The translations under genes were made by a program, and so were the position numbers. Shown here piece by piece: positions 1-8,942 of a stretch of DNA of 64,000 nt. The stretch is from Spirochaetota bacterium (GTDB lineage: Bacteria > Spirochaetota > UBA4802 > UBA5368). The stretch spans positions 1 to 64,000 of the forward strand of contig DATIKU010000049.1 in the NCBI GenBank assembly GCA_035477215.1, read 5' to 3'. The notes below the pieces were generated by a model. The model saw nothing but the letters and a program-made list of their open reading frames with translations, was not told the origin of the DNA and ran no database searches. The first letter of the stretch is position 1; each line of letters opens with the position of its first letter.

Positions 1-1672
1 CCGGATCGTACTCGAACCCCTTCCCGTCGTCCCACACTGACAGCGTGAGCCGACCGGCCCGATGCACCAGCACGGCCTCGACCGCGCGCGCGCCGGAGTG
101 CTTGAGCACGTTGTTAAGAAGCTCGTTGTAGACGGCCATCACGCAATATACGCTGTCCGGATCCAGTTGCTCGTACGGCGACTCGAGGTTGGTGACCAGA
201 CGGAAGGATACCTCCTGGAGATAAAGCGCCATCTCGCCGCGGAAGCGGAGCTCCTGCGCCAGGCGCTCGGCGGCGCAGCCTGAATTTTTCAGCGTGAACA
301 GGATGTTCCTCCCCTCGCTGCTGCAGTGCGAGAGCAGCCTCTGCGCGTACGAGAGCTTTTCGGACGAAAGGCCGCCCGAGTCGATCTGAGCGCGCAGGTA
401 GTTTCCGGCGGCCTCGAGCTTGTTGAGGAGCGAGTTGTGCAATACGACCGTAAGCCGCGTGAGGTCGCCCCTGGCCTCCCGGTAAGAGCGCGTGACGCTC
501 CTCAACCGGTCGGCGAACGAGGAGCTCAGGATGAACGACATGCAGAGCGTACCCACGTAGGGGCTTACCCGTATGAACGAGGAGTCCTCGAGCACGGCGA
601 GGTCGCGGAGCATGAGAAGGACCGTGGTGACGCACACCGGAAGGAGCGCGAGCAGAAAATCGCGGGCGCGCCGCACCGCGCGAAGATACAGCGCGATCCC
701 GGTCGAGATTCCGATAAGCGCGGTGGATATCATGAGCACGCGCGTGAGCGTGAACACGTCCGCGAAGAGCGCCAGCGGCAGGACGAGCGCGGACGCCGCT
801 GCGGCGATCACGAGCGCGCGGTCGAAGCGCGGAAGGTTCCGCGGCGTGTCGAGGTAGCTGCGGGCGAAGAGCAGGAAGAGCGAGTTCTCTATAAGCACCG
901 CCGGGATGTGCCCGCCGAGGAGCAGGGTGTGCGGAACGAAGGGGTAGAGGACGGCGGCGCTGCCGTCTATCGTGGGGAGGAACACCAGGAAGGACAGCAC
1001 GAACATGCTCAGGTAGAGCGTCGCGGCCTCGCGCAATTTGTAGACCAGGACGAGCGCGTTGAGGAAGAGGATGATGAGCCCCCCGTAGAAGAGCCCGAGA
1101 GCGGCGAAGGTGATCATGCTCTCGGCGTGAAAATCGGCCTTGGAATGCACTATGCAGGGAAAGATCTTCCAGACGCGGCTCTGAATGCGGAGATAAAAGA
1201 CGGCGGTCTCGCCGGGGGCCAGCGTGAGAGGGAACGCCGGTTTGAGGTGGCGTACGGGACGCTCGGAGAAGGGCACCGCGTATCCAGCGCGCATTACGGA
1301 GCGCACGCCGTCCGGGCCGGTGATGTACAGCTCAACGAGCTCGAGCGGCGCGAAGCCGATTTCGAGCACGAGCTCGCGCGGGCGGTCGAGCGGGTTGCTC
1401 AGGCGGAAGCGCGCCCAGCAGGCCGCGCTGTCGTTTGAGGCGTAGGGGGTCTTTTCCGACGGCCTCGCGAAGTCGCGCGCTCTCTCGCCGGAAAGGACAT
1501 CTTCAATTGATAGGTTCCCCGCGGGGTCGTCGAGGACTTCAATGGAGCGGCCGATGGGCAGGCTCCGTACGCTCTCGCCGAGAACCAGGGCCTCCGGGGC
1601 GGAGTGGGCCGTCGGCGCGCGGGCGAGGACGAGGAGTACGAGGAACAGGTAGAATTTCGGCCGCGTTCGCAT
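1..1672 (-). CDS. 7TMR-DISM sensor histidine kinase (3' end outside window)
   Basis: Reading the minus strand from an ATG at 1672 gives 557 codons without a stop to the left edge. There is an N-terminal signal-like hydrophobic stretch, then a periplasmic beta-rich domain of the 7TMR-DISMED2 type (about residues 25-150). About seven hydrophobic helices follow (residues 155-370). The C-terminal part has a dimerisation region with VLHNSLLNKL and an ATPase domain with N-box ELLNNVLKHS and G1 box WDDGKGF. These support a membrane-bound histidine kinase of the NarX/LytS-like kind, sensing an unknown extracytoplasmic ligand. The usual phosphoacceptor His sits in VLHNS, which is atypical. No partner regulator is visible in the window. 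The family call is strong; the signal sensed is unknown. Confidence 0.85.
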   Translation of the reverse strand, partial: MRTRPKFYLFLVLLVLARAPTAHSAPEALVLGESVRSLPIGRSIEVLDDPAGNLSIEDVLSGERARDFARPSEKTPYASNDSAACWARFRLSNPLDRPRELVLEIGFAPLELVELYITGPDGVRSVMRAGYAVPFSERPVRHLKPAFPLTLAPGETAVFYLRIQSRVWKIFPCIVHSKADFHAESMITFAALGLFYGGLIILFLNALVLVYKLREAATLYLSMFVLSFLVFLPTIDGSAAVLYPFVPHTLLLGGHIPAVLIENSLFLLFARSYLDTPRNLPRFDRALVIAAAASALVLPLALFADVFTLTRVLMISTALIGISTGIALYLRAVRRARDFLLALLPVCVTTVLLMLRDLAVLEDSSFIRVSPYVGTLCMSFILSSSFADRLRSVTRSYREARGDLTRLTVVLHNSLLNKLEAAGNYLRAQIDSGGLSSEKLSYAQRLLSHCSSEGRNILFTLKNSGCAAERLAQELRFRGEMALYLQEVSFRLVTNLESPYEQLDPDSVYCVMAVYNELLNNVLKHSGARAVEAVLVHRAGRLTLSVWDDGKGFEYDP

Positions 1673-1965
1673 GTGCGATGTCTCGATGCCCGTATATGTC
1701 TGTCCGCGCCGCATGGATGCGGTTAGTCCGAAAGAGAACTCACTTATTTTCAATGCCCTCCGAATACCATGTCAAGAGAATAATGACGAATCGCATCAGG
1801 TGGAGGGAGGCCGAAAATTACGCGGTCGTCATATTGTTTGACAGACGCGGTGTGGAATTCGTGCGAGCCTGATACGAAATCCGAGTCGGCCTCCGAGGCG
1901 GTGGAAGCTCACGCCGTCACCGCGGCGCGACCGGATGAATGACAACGGTGCGACGGGAGGATGCG
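1673..1965. other. Intergenic region between divergent genes
   Basis: About 290 bases between the histidine kinase (leftward) and the LSm-like outer-membrane protein (rightward). A TTGACA lies at 1838-1843, but no good -10 follows at 16-18 bases, so I do not call a promoter. No convincing ORF or repeat is seen. Confidence 0.5.
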
Positions 1966-3107
1966 ATGGCGCGAACGGTTACAGCGGCCGCGTGGTCGGC
2001 GGTTATGGTCGTACTCATTATGTATCCGGCCGCGCTGGCGGCGGAGTCGGTCTTTCTGAAAGACGGAAGCATCGTAGAGGGCAGAATTGTGAGGGAGAAC
2101 GACCGCGATGTCCAGATCGCGCTTTCGGCCGGCGGGAGGAAGTCGATCCCGCGCGGCGAAATACTGCGCACGGTGTATCACGACGAGTACAAGCAGAGGC
2201 GCTTCATCTATCTGATGAGCGGGGAGATGATAGAGGGGTTTATCGTGGATGAGGACCGCGAGACTTATACGTACCGGAGAGATCTGGCCTCCGCCGGGGA
2301 GAACCGTGTCGCGCGCTCGAAGGTCGATTTCATATCGAAGAGACGGCTCGAGGTGAAAGAGAAAAAAAGAAGGAAGAGACCGCGCCGGCGAAGGGCGGAA
2401 AAGAGCTGGCGGCCGAAGGGCGCACTTCCATTGGGACGAGACGTGGCGAGATGGTTTCGCGGGCGCCGCGGGTGCGCGTCGGCGGCGGGCCCGGGCCTCT
2501 TGGAGGCGGTCTTGGATGGAAGGACATCGACGGCAGAGGCTGGAAGGACCGGATGTCGGTGCTGGTCGATGTGATTATATGGAGGGAGCGTGACGCGGGC
2601 GGAAACGGATTCGACTTTTACCTGCGGGGAGGAATAAAGGGGTACAGCGCTTATTCCATCGAGACTCTGTCCGGTCAGCTTCGACTCGGATCGCTCGTTA
2701 ACGCGTATATCGGTGAAAGCCTAATACCGGCCACCGATAACGTGAACTCCTTTGACATCAATCACTATTACCTGTCGCCCGGAGCGAGGTACAGCCGGGG
2801 GATGTATTTTCTGGGAATACTCTGGCAGGGATACGTAACGCTCCATTACCAGTATTCCCGTGTTGAACTGGACACCCAGCTTCAGGTCGATCTTGGAGGA
2901 GGAGCCTGGTCGGAGCCCAGAAGTAAAAAATATGAATACACATCACACGGGATGGCGGGCGGCGCTGGCATCGAGCTGGGCTTGTTTCGGTATTTCGGCG
3001 TGTTTGTGGAGGCGACATACGGGTACAGTCCGGCCATGCCATCGGATAGGAACCTCGAGGAATTCGCGATTAACTTCGGCCTGACGTGGCGCACCTCATA
3101 CCGGTAA
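1966..3107 (+). CDS. LSm-like / outer-membrane beta-barrel protein, split by a -1 frameshift
   Basis: The first part (1966 to about 2366) encodes a signal peptide and two copies of a small beta motif, with AESVFLKDGSIVEG and LRTVYHDEY. The second part, in the -1 frame, runs to 3107 and encodes a barrel-like domain with NAYIGESLIPATD and FGLTWRTSYR. Both parts match the intact paralog at 4577-5638 in order. Frames 1 and 3 join at seven A bases (2362-2368); reading the last A twice restores a charged linker like the paralog's. GGGAGG five bases before ATG 1966 supports this start over 1939. The lesion may be an indel, a sequencing undercall of A8, or slippage or programmed -1 frameshifting on AAAAAAAG. 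Function is unknown; a surface location is inferred. Confidence 0.7.
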
Positions 3108-3411
3108 TCGCGGGAATGCGCACCGATCGGGCGCGGTTGTGGCGCGCTCGAGGCGGCAGAGATGCCGGTAGTGCGGCGCTTTTCGAAATCTGGGATGAGC
3201 GTTCGCTCGGTATCCGCTGGCGGGCGGGCGAATTAGTACTTGAAATTATGAACAGCCGCCCGCATTGTGTATCGTGAAATGCGACGTTGCGAGAATTCCA
3301 CGGGTTCGAGCGGATATATTCCCGGTCCGGGGCCGTCATTTTGTTGCGCGTCACGGTGGCCGGTTTGTATCACTATTGGAAAGCTATACCATCGGCGGAG
3401 AGTAAACGGCA
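3108..3411. other. Intergenic region, nothing recognised
   Basis: About 300 bases between the frameshifted paralog and the FecR lipoprotein. I see no confident promoter, terminator or repeat. Short ORFs here have no recognisable protein character. Confidence 0.4.
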
Positions 3412-4425
3412 ATGAAAATCGAAACGATGAATTCTCGTTTTGTCTCGGCGTTCGTCATGACGCTTCTGTGCGCGTGCGTGGGACTGGTCTCGTGCGCGAA
3501 AAAGGAGGGCCCGCCGCTCGCGGCGGTGATCGTGTTCCTGGCGGGGGATGTAAAGGTCGAACCGGCGGCCGGAAGTCCCCGCAACGCGGACCTGGGGGAG
3601 CGGCTTTCCGCGGGTGATGTTATAACCACCGGCGACAGGTCGCACGCCACCATACAGATCGGCGACCGGGGCGTGACGCGCGTCGAGCGTAACTCGCGCG
3701 TGGAGATCAAAAAGCTCTTTTCCGCGGGCGAGGGCGAAATGTTCCTCCACAAGGGAGAGGTCGCGGCGAAGATCGCGCGCCTCCAGCGTTCGGAAAGCTT
3801 CAAGGTGAAGTCGCCCACGGCGATCGCGGCCGTGCGCGGAACCGAGTTCATAGCGAGCTATAGAAACGGCTCCGGGAAGGTGGCCGTGCGCGAGGGGAAA
3901 GTGGCCGTAACGCCGCTTGAGGAAGGGAAAGAGACGGAGGCCCGCGAAACGCTCGTTGAAAAGGGAAACACGGCCGAGATCCGGGTGGACGATTCGGCGC
4001 CGGCCGAGGCGAAGACCACCGTTGAGGTGCGTCCGATCAGCGAGCTCGAGGTGATGAAGATCGAGATCGTGGCGGCGGCCCCCATCATCCCCGATATCGA
4101 GATGGCGAAAGTGGAGCAGATCGTTGTCGCCAGCGCCCCCGTGGTCGAGAAGCAGAAGGAGCTCGAGCCGAAGATCGTGGTCGAGGAGAAGAAGGTACAG
4201 GCCGCCGAAAAGGCCGAGAAGATCGAAAAGCTCATCCAGAAGCAGTCGGCCACCATGGAAGAAATAAAAGAGGCATTCGACCGTATCGACGAGATATCGC
4301 TGTACAACGGCAAAGTGCTGCGCGGCGCGATCATCGAGCGCGGAAAGCAGTATTCGATTCTCACCACGGGCGGAACGGTGCGCGTGCCGGAGAACCAGGT
4401 GCGTTCGGTCAGGGTGATTCGCTGA
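3412..4425 (+). CDS. FecR-domain lipoprotein with C-terminal LSm-like motif
   Basis: The 337-residue product has a lipoprotein signal ending LVSC (Cys28), so it is probably lipidated and exported. Residues about 40-180 are a FecR-type domain: LSAGDVITTGDRSHATIQI, then a stretch containing AAVRGTEF. A long charged, probably coiled region follows (about 200-280). The last 45 residues contain LYNGKVLRGAI and GGTVRVPENQV, the same small beta motif found in the two flanking genes. The flanking paralogs and this shared motif suggest one envelope complex. FecR domains in spirochaete lipoproteins such as LipL45 are not tied to iron uptake, so no iron role is proposed. An alternative ATG lies at 3427. 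Confidence 0.8.
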   Translation: MKIETMNSRFVSAFVMTLLCACVGLVSCAKKEGPPLAAVIVFLAGDVKVEPAAGSPRNADLGERLSAGDVITTGDRSHATIQIGDRGVTRVERNSRVEIKKLFSAGEGEMFLHKGEVAAKIARLQRSESFKVKSPTAIAAVRGTEFIASYRNGSGKVAVREGKVAVTPLEEGKETEARETLVEKGNTAEIRVDDSAPAEAKTTVEVRPISELEVMKIEIVAAAPIIPDIEMAKVEQIVVASAPVVEKQKELEPKIVVEEKKVQAAEKAEKIEKLIQKQSATMEEIKEAFDRIDEISLYNGKVLRGAIIERGKQYSILTTGGTVRVPENQVRSVRVIR

Positions 4426-4481
4426 CACCTTGTCCTCCTCTGTAAAAAAGGGTGGGGACGACAGTACGTTTATATATACAG

Positions 4482-4502
4482 GCCCCCCGCGGCACGGGGG
4501 GC
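4482..4502 (+). terminator. Hairpin downstream of the FecR lipoprotein gene
   Basis: GCCCCCCG (4482-4489) pairs with CGGGGGGC (4495-4502) around a five-base loop, followed by GTTTG. It lies 57 bases after the stop codon. The T run is short, so termination may be partial. Confidence 0.5.
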
Positions 4503-4576
4503 GTTTGCGCGCTTCGGGGATTCTTCCCCGCGCGCGCATAAAGGACGCGTATAAATAAAACTCCAGGGATATATGG

Positions 4577-5638
4577 ATGAAAAACGGGATCACCTTTTCC
4601 GGATTCGTGTTCGTATGCGCCGTCGCGCTCCTCCTCCCCGGGCCGGGCGCGCTGTTCGCCGAGTCGGTCTTCCTTAAAGACGGAAGCATAGTAGAGGGGA
4701 ATATCGCAAAGGAGACTGACACGGAGATTCAGATAACGCTCAAAACGAAGGAACAGCGATCGCTTCCGCGCAGGGACGTTCTGCGCACCGTCTATCACGA
4801 TGAATACAGGCAGCTCCGGTATATCCACCTGTTGAACGGCGATGTGCTCGAAGGGTATATCGTGGACGAGGACCGGGAGAGCTACACCTATCGGAAGGAC
4901 CTCGCCTCGAATAAAGAGAACCGGGTGGCGAAGACCAAAGTCGATTTCGTCTCGAAGAACAGGGTCGCGGCGCGTGCCGGAAAGGACGGCGCCGAAAAGC
5001 GCGAAGAGAAGGTCGCGCCGGCCGGAAGCAGGCAGGAGGGCATCGTCTCGCGCGCGGCGAAGCTGCGGGCGGGCTACGGTTTCGGGACCGACCTTGGTTT
5101 TGAACAATGGGACAACAAGGATATCTTCAATCTCGACTATTTTCCCTCCAGCTACCGGAACAGTCGCGCGAACGGCTTTGATATGCTTGCGCGGATTAAG
5201 ATGCATAAATTGCAACAATATGATAGCGCCATCGGTGATGCCGATTTTCACAATTGGATTGGAGAATCCCTGTTGCCGGCGACTTCCACAATAAATGAAA
5301 TAGAAATGACCCATCTCGGAGTCGGTTTAGGCGGGCGGGCTGTTTATGGGTGGTATATTTTCGGTGTGTTGTGGCAGGGGTATACTTCGGCTCTTATTCA
5401 ATACTCCAGCGTTGATTTATGGTGTAAATATCAGGATGTGGGGATCAGTTACAGTCGATCCATCAGCAAGAACGCGGTGGGCGTTGTTTCGGCAATTGGG
5501 ATAGAACTTGGATTGACGAAGTATATAGGCGTGTATGTCGAAGGTAATATCGGTTATGTGCCGGTGTTCCATTCCAATCAGAATCTGGAAGAGCCGTCCT
5601 TGCTTTTCGGCGCGGTGTGGAGGATGTCGTATCTGTAG
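4577..5638 (+). CDS. LSm-like / outer-membrane beta-barrel protein (intact paralog)
   Basis: The product has 353 residues. A signal peptide ends near LFAES. Two tandem small beta motifs follow: FLKDGSIVEGNI to LRTVYHDEYRQ, and LLNGDVLEGYIVDEDRE to KVDFVSKN. A charged linker (about residues 140-165) leads to a C-terminal domain rich in aromatic and alternating hydrophobic residues, ending VWRMSYL, typical of an outer-membrane barrel. It is the uninterrupted paralog of the gene at 1966-3107 and a good reference for that frameshift. I do not recognise a named family. The beta motif resembles the LSm/SH3-like small barrel seen in many secreted spirochaete and deltaproteobacterial proteins. A role in surface structure or anchoring is inference. 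Confidence 0.75.
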   Translation: MKNGITFSGFVFVCAVALLLPGPGALFAESVFLKDGSIVEGNIAKETDTEIQITLKTKEQRSLPRRDVLRTVYHDEYRQLRYIHLLNGDVLEGYIVDEDRESYTYRKDLASNKENRVAKTKVDFVSKNRVAARAGKDGAEKREEKVAPAGSRQEGIVSRAAKLRAGYGFGTDLGFEQWDNKDIFNLDYFPSSYRNSRANGFDMLARIKMHKLQQYDSAIGDADFHNWIGESLLPATSTINEIEMTHLGVGLGGRAVYGWYIFGVLWQGYTSALIQYSSVDLWCKYQDVGISYSRSISKNAVGVVSAIGIELGLTKYIGVYVEGNIGYVPVFHSNQNLEEPSLLFGAVWRMSYL

Positions 5639-5766
5639 AATCCCCTCGGCCTCCGGCGGCTCCCCTTCAGTAAAGGGGAGCCTTATCAAGGTGGCTGGTG
5701 TGTATATATAGTTACCTTAACAGGAGCCCCCTTTATCAAAGGGGGCGGCCCGGCGGGCCGGGGATT
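5639..5766. repeat. Palindromic intergenic element with AATCCCC/GGGGATT ends
   Basis: The element starts one base after the preceding stop codon. AATCCCC (5639-5645) and GGGGATT (5760-5766) form inverted ends. Inside are two strong hairpins: GGCTCCCCTT/AAGGGGAGCC near 5658-5682 and GCCCCCTTT/AAAGGGGGC near 5726-5746. A related pair of ends occurs at 15141-15334. It is probably a miniature, non-coding repeat element, and may also end transcription of the upstream gene. Confidence 0.5.
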
Positions 5767-5794
5767 TAAATTATTCAGCCAGGTAAACACACCA

Positions 5795-5995
5795 ATGCTT
5801 CTCCGCCATTGCCGTACCTGCGAGTGCTATCTTATGGACGACGGCCGCGAGGTGTCGTGCCGTTTTTCGAGCGATATCGCCTATTACGAGATAAAGCCGG
5901 CGACCGCGGGCGCCCGGGTGGGCCGCTGTCCGCTCGCGGGGCAGTCGCCCCGCCGCGCCGCCGAGAAGGCCCGCGCGGAGCGCGGGACCGCCTGA
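5795..5995 (+). CDS. Small cysteine-rich hypothetical protein
   Basis: A 66-residue ORF with HCRTCECYL near the N-terminus, VSCRF at about residues 20-24 and GRCPLAG near residue 43. The spacing suggests a metal-binding or disulfide-stabilised knuckle. The C-terminal 20 residues are basic and low-complexity. No strong ribosome binding site is visible, and the gene sits between a repeat element and the thioredoxin-like gene. It may be real, but I cannot assign a family. Confidence 0.4.
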   Translation: MLLRHCRTCECYLMDDGREVSCRFSSDIAYYEIKPATAGARVGRCPLAGQSPRRAAEKARAERGTA

Positions 5996-6049
5996 GGCGG
6001 GCCGCGCGCGACGCAAGGCCGTATCCCGTTCATTTTTCTGGAGGCAGTG

Positions 6050-6544
6050 ATGCGCACTCGACCCTGTCGTGTGGTACTCGCCGTTCTGCTCGCAGTCGTA
6101 TGCGGTATCGAGGCCGACGCGAAGCCCGCGCCGAAGTTCGCGCTGTTCAACGCGGACGGAAAGCTCGTCACCTCGAGCGCTCTCTACGGGAAAGGCAACA
6201 CGATCGTATCCTTCTGGGCGACCTACTGCGTTCCCTGTAAAAAAGAGATGCCTCAGCTCGTTGATTTCCAGCGGAAACACGGCGAGGCTAAAAAGCTCGG
6301 GCTGGTGTTCATCAACATCGACAGAGAGGGGAAGGACAGGGCGCTTCCGGTATTAAAGGAGCTCGGCGTGGAGAACGAGTGCCTGTACGACATGTACCAG
6401 CTGACGGCGAAGAAATACATCTCGGACCTTAAAATTCCCGCGGTCTTTCTGATTGACCGCAGGGGCGAGATCGTCTTTCAGGCCGTGGGCGAGAGCGCCG
6501 AGACCATGAGCCTGCTCGAAAAGGCGATTGAACGCTTGAAATAG
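6050..6544 (+). CDS. TlpA/ResA-type thioredoxin-like protein
   Basis: The product has 164 residues with an N-terminal hydrophobic signal or anchor, then a TlpA-like thioredoxin fold. The active-site motif is FWATYCVPCKKEMPQ, a CxxC with preceding Trp. A cis-Pro region appears as KIPAVFLIDRRG. Such proteins reduce or exchange disulfides outside the cytoplasm, for example during cytochrome c maturation; a tetraheme cytochrome gene lies about 10 kb away. GGAGG five bases before ATG 6050 favours this start over GTG 6047. The substrate is unknown. Confidence 0.85.
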   Translation: MRTRPCRVVLAVLLAVVCGIEADAKPAPKFALFNADGKLVTSSALYGKGNTIVSFWATYCVPCKKEMPQLVDFQRKHGEAKKLGLVFINIDREGKDRALPVLKELGVENECLYDMYQLTAKKYISDLKIPAVFLIDRRGEIVFQAVGESAETMSLLEKAIERLK

Positions 6545-6587
6545 CCCGCGCCGCTTTCGCCTCTCCTTCGTTTTTCAGCCCGGCGTA

Positions 6588-7490
6588 TCACACGATGGTG
6601 ATATACCTGTCCGTTATCGAAAAAACACAGGGCGTTGTGCCGACGTACTCACCCTCCACGTCGATGGGCACGCCCGGCGTCTCGATTTCGAGCCTGCGGA
6701 CCTCGCTCTCGTCCACATGGCGCACCTTGAGGTGGGAGCCCGAATAGACGCGCGGAAACACGGTGAGAAAGACGGGCCGCGACATCCATTTGAGGAAGAT
6801 CATGCGCGCGCTGTCGGAGAGCGGATCGGAATTCGGAGACACCTTCATGCCGCCGGCATAGTATTTGCTCCGCGCAAACATCACCATGAGCGCCCGCTCC
6901 TTTCTGGGCTTTCCGTCGATACTGATGACCGCCTCGATCGGTTTGATTTTCATCAAAGTTTGCAGCACGCCGAGCACGTAGCCAAACTTGCCGAGACGCC
7001 GGTAGCGGTCGAAGGTGCCGGCCACCATTGCGCCGAAGCCCGCGTCGCCCACCCCCACGAAGTAGCGGCCGGTCCCGTTCGCCTCGACCAGGGAGAGCAG
7101 CATGCGGATGCCGCCGCCCGAAAGAAGGCGATCGTAAATTTCATCCACGCGCTCTCCCGCCGCCTTTGCGATTCCGAAAAGACGGCTGAGGTCGCAGCCG
7201 GAGCCGCCGTATGTCGGCGCCACCGCTATATCGGAGCGATGCGCCACGCCGTTCGCCACCTCGTTGATGGTGCCATCGCCGCCGCAGACGATGATGACGC
7301 CGCCGGAGGCTTTTCGCGCAAGCTCGACCGCGTGGCCCCTTCTTTCGGTAAAATGAGCGGCGTAATCGAAATAGCGTCTCAGGTGTTCCTTCAGCGCCTC
7401 GAATATCTTCGATCCCGAGCGCGACGCGGGGTTGACGATGATGGTTGCGGCGAGCCGCGGCTCTGCGGCGGTTGCGGTGCCTGTATTCAT
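6588..7490 (-). CDS. Diacylglycerol/sphingosine kinase-family lipid kinase
   Basis: The product has 300 residues with a DAGK catalytic domain. The nucleotide-binding signature is CGGDGTINEVANG (about residues 69-81). The usual second motif (P-G-GTGND-F-AR type) reads PTYGGSGCDLSRLFG, with Cys in place of the common Asn. A C-terminal beta-sandwich, as in YegS/LCB5-type kinases, covers roughly residues 140-300. It probably phosphorylates a membrane lipid such as diacylglycerol using ATP on the cytoplasmic face. It is transcribed alone, convergent with the thioredoxin-like gene. Confidence 0.85.
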   Translation of the reverse strand: MNTGTATAAEPRLAATIIVNPASRSGSKIFEALKEHLRRYFDYAAHFTERRGHAVELARKASGGVIIVCGGDGTINEVANGVAHRSDIAVAPTYGGSGCDLSRLFGIAKAAGERVDEIYDRLLSGGGIRMLLSLVEANGTGRYFVGVGDAGFGAMVAGTFDRYRRLGKFGYVLGVLQTLMKIKPIEAVISIDGKPRKERALMVMFARSKYYAGGMKVSPNSDPLSDSARMIFLKWMSRPVFLTVFPRVYSGSHLKVRHVDESEVRRLEIETPGVPIDVEGEYVGTTPCVFSITDRYITIV

Positions 7491-7696
7491 GGGCGGGCCT
7501 GCTCCTGGAGTCTGGTGTGATGAAAATTTTATAAAGGCCCGGCGCTATTTGTTCAACTCATTTTATAACGACCGCCGGATAAAAATAGCGATCCGGGGCA
7601 ATTCCGCTTGAACTCTCCGTATGGCGGGTATAGCGTAACGGGTGCCGTCGGTTGTCGCGAGACGGAACGGTTTTCGCCGAATTTGGAAAGCGCACA

Positions 7697-8293
7697 ATGG
7701 ACGAACGATACAAAAAGGCCCTCTCGCTCGAATATTTCACCGTGGGATACAACATCATCGAGGCGGCGGCCTCTATCATCGCCGGGGGGATGGCCAACAG
7801 CATCGCGCTTATCGGCTTTGGACTCGACAGCATAGTCGAGTCGTTTTCGGGCCTTGTGCTGATCTGGCGGCTCAAGAAACACGGTACGATCTCCGCGGAG
7901 AAGGAAGAGGAGATAGAGGAGAAGGCGTCGCGCTTCGTCGGAGTCACGTTTTTTGTCCTTGGCGCGTATGTGCTTTTCGAATCGGTCAGAAAGATTGTCA
8001 CAGCCGACGTTTCCGAGCCATCGCTCTTCGGTATCGTCATCGCCGTTCTTTCGCTCGTCGTCATGCCGGTGCTCGCGTACCGGAAATACAAACTGGGTAA
8101 GGACCTCGGCCTGCGCTCGCTCGTCGCCGATTCAAAGGAGACGCTTGCATGCTCGTTCCTTTCCATCGCATTGCTCGCCGGTCTTGTCACAACGTATTTT
8201 TTCGACTTTCCGCTTGCCGATCCCATCGTCGGCATCGTCATCGTACTCTTTCTCTTCAGGGAAGGTTATGAGCTTCTTTTTGAGAAAGAGTAG
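7697..8293 (+). CDS. Cation-efflux (CDF)-like membrane protein
   Basis: The product has 198 residues and five to six hydrophobic helices. Characteristic features are EYFTVGYNIIEAAASI, IALIGFGLDSIVES and ADSKETLACSFLS, which align with transmembrane helices 1, 2 and 5 of cation diffusion facilitators. The GFGLDS and ADSKET acidic residues occupy the usual metal-site positions. It lacks the C-terminal cytoplasmic domain, making it a short member of the family. ATG 7697 with GGAAAG upstream is preferred over an upstream start at 7652. Metal specificity cannot be told. Its end abuts the broken response regulator on the other strand. Confidence 0.8.
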   Translation: MDERYKKALSLEYFTVGYNIIEAAASIIAGGMANSIALIGFGLDSIVESFSGLVLIWRLKKHGTISAEKEEEIEEKASRFVGVTFFVLGAYVLFESVRKIVTADVSEPSLFGIVIAVLSLVVMPVLAYRKYKLGKDLGLRSLVADSKETLACSFLSIALLAGLVTTYFFDFPLADPIVGIVIVLFLFREGYELLFEKE

Positions 8294-8319
8294 GTGGTTG
8301 AAGATTAGGCAGTGCGAGG

Positions 8320-8867
8320 GCACTGATGGCCGGCCGGTCGGCGAGTCGATATCCCGTCCCGTCAGCGTTCCGGCGGCCGCGTTCATGAAGGTGATCGTCC
8401 CGGCGGTGTCGGTGGAGATGATCGCTTCGTCGAGGCTCGCCAGAAGCGCGGAGAGCAGACTCTGCCGGTAGCGAAGCTCTTTTTCAATGCGGTGTTTGCG
8501 CAGCGCGATCTCGATGACCGGCCGCAGCTGATTGAGCTTCAGGGGCTTCAGGATGATCCCGCTTATGTCGGTTATATTGACGTGCTCGATGGTGTCGTCC
8601 TTCGCCGTGGGGGGCGAGATAAATGACCGGGATGTCGAGCGTGTCGATTATTTTCCGCGCGGCCTCAATGCCGTCGAGGTTTCCTTCGGGTACTATGTCC
8701 ATGAGCACCAGATCGGGCGTTAGTTCCGCGGCCGCTCGAACGGCCTCTTCTCCGGAGCTTGCCGTTCGGCTGACCTCGCAGTCAATGGACTGGAGCATCC
8801 GCTCGAGCTGTACGGCGGTGACGCGTTCGTCTTCGGCGATGAGAATCCTGGGGCGGATGATATGCAT
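8320..8867 (-). pseudogene. Response regulator-PAS remnant, frameshifted and truncated
   Basis: From ATG 8867, preceded by GAGGAG, a receiver domain reads RILIAEDERV, then DLVLMDIVPEGNLDG (phosphoacceptor Asp) and IPVIYLAP. At a run of six G on the plus strand (8609-8614) the frame is lost. The family sequence continues in another frame as DDTIEHV, GIILKPLKLNQLRPVIEIAL and a PAS start with ITFMNAAAGTLTG. Homology stops near 8320, inside the PAS domain, next to the end of the CDF-like gene. One frameshift plus a lost 3' end indicate a decaying gene, formerly a receiver-PAS protein, perhaps with a kinase domain. Confidence 0.8.
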
Positions 8868-8942
8868 ACACGTCTCCTCGCGTTCGAATGGAGCTGCGAA
8901 GCCATGGCCCAAACAGCCGCGCGACCGGATTATCAAGAGCAT

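Noticed and set aside
326-1438. 370-residue plus-strand ORF
   Set aside because: It is antisense to the histidine kinase, and its product is an Arg/Glu-rich low-complexity string typical of a shadow frame in GC-rich DNA.
1838-1866. TTGACA promoter before the first LSm-like gene
   Set aside because: No acceptable -10 follows at normal spacing.
3373-4722. 449-residue minus-strand ORF
   Set aside because: It lies across the FecR gene and the next leader, is rich in His/Arg/Leu, and has no domain character.
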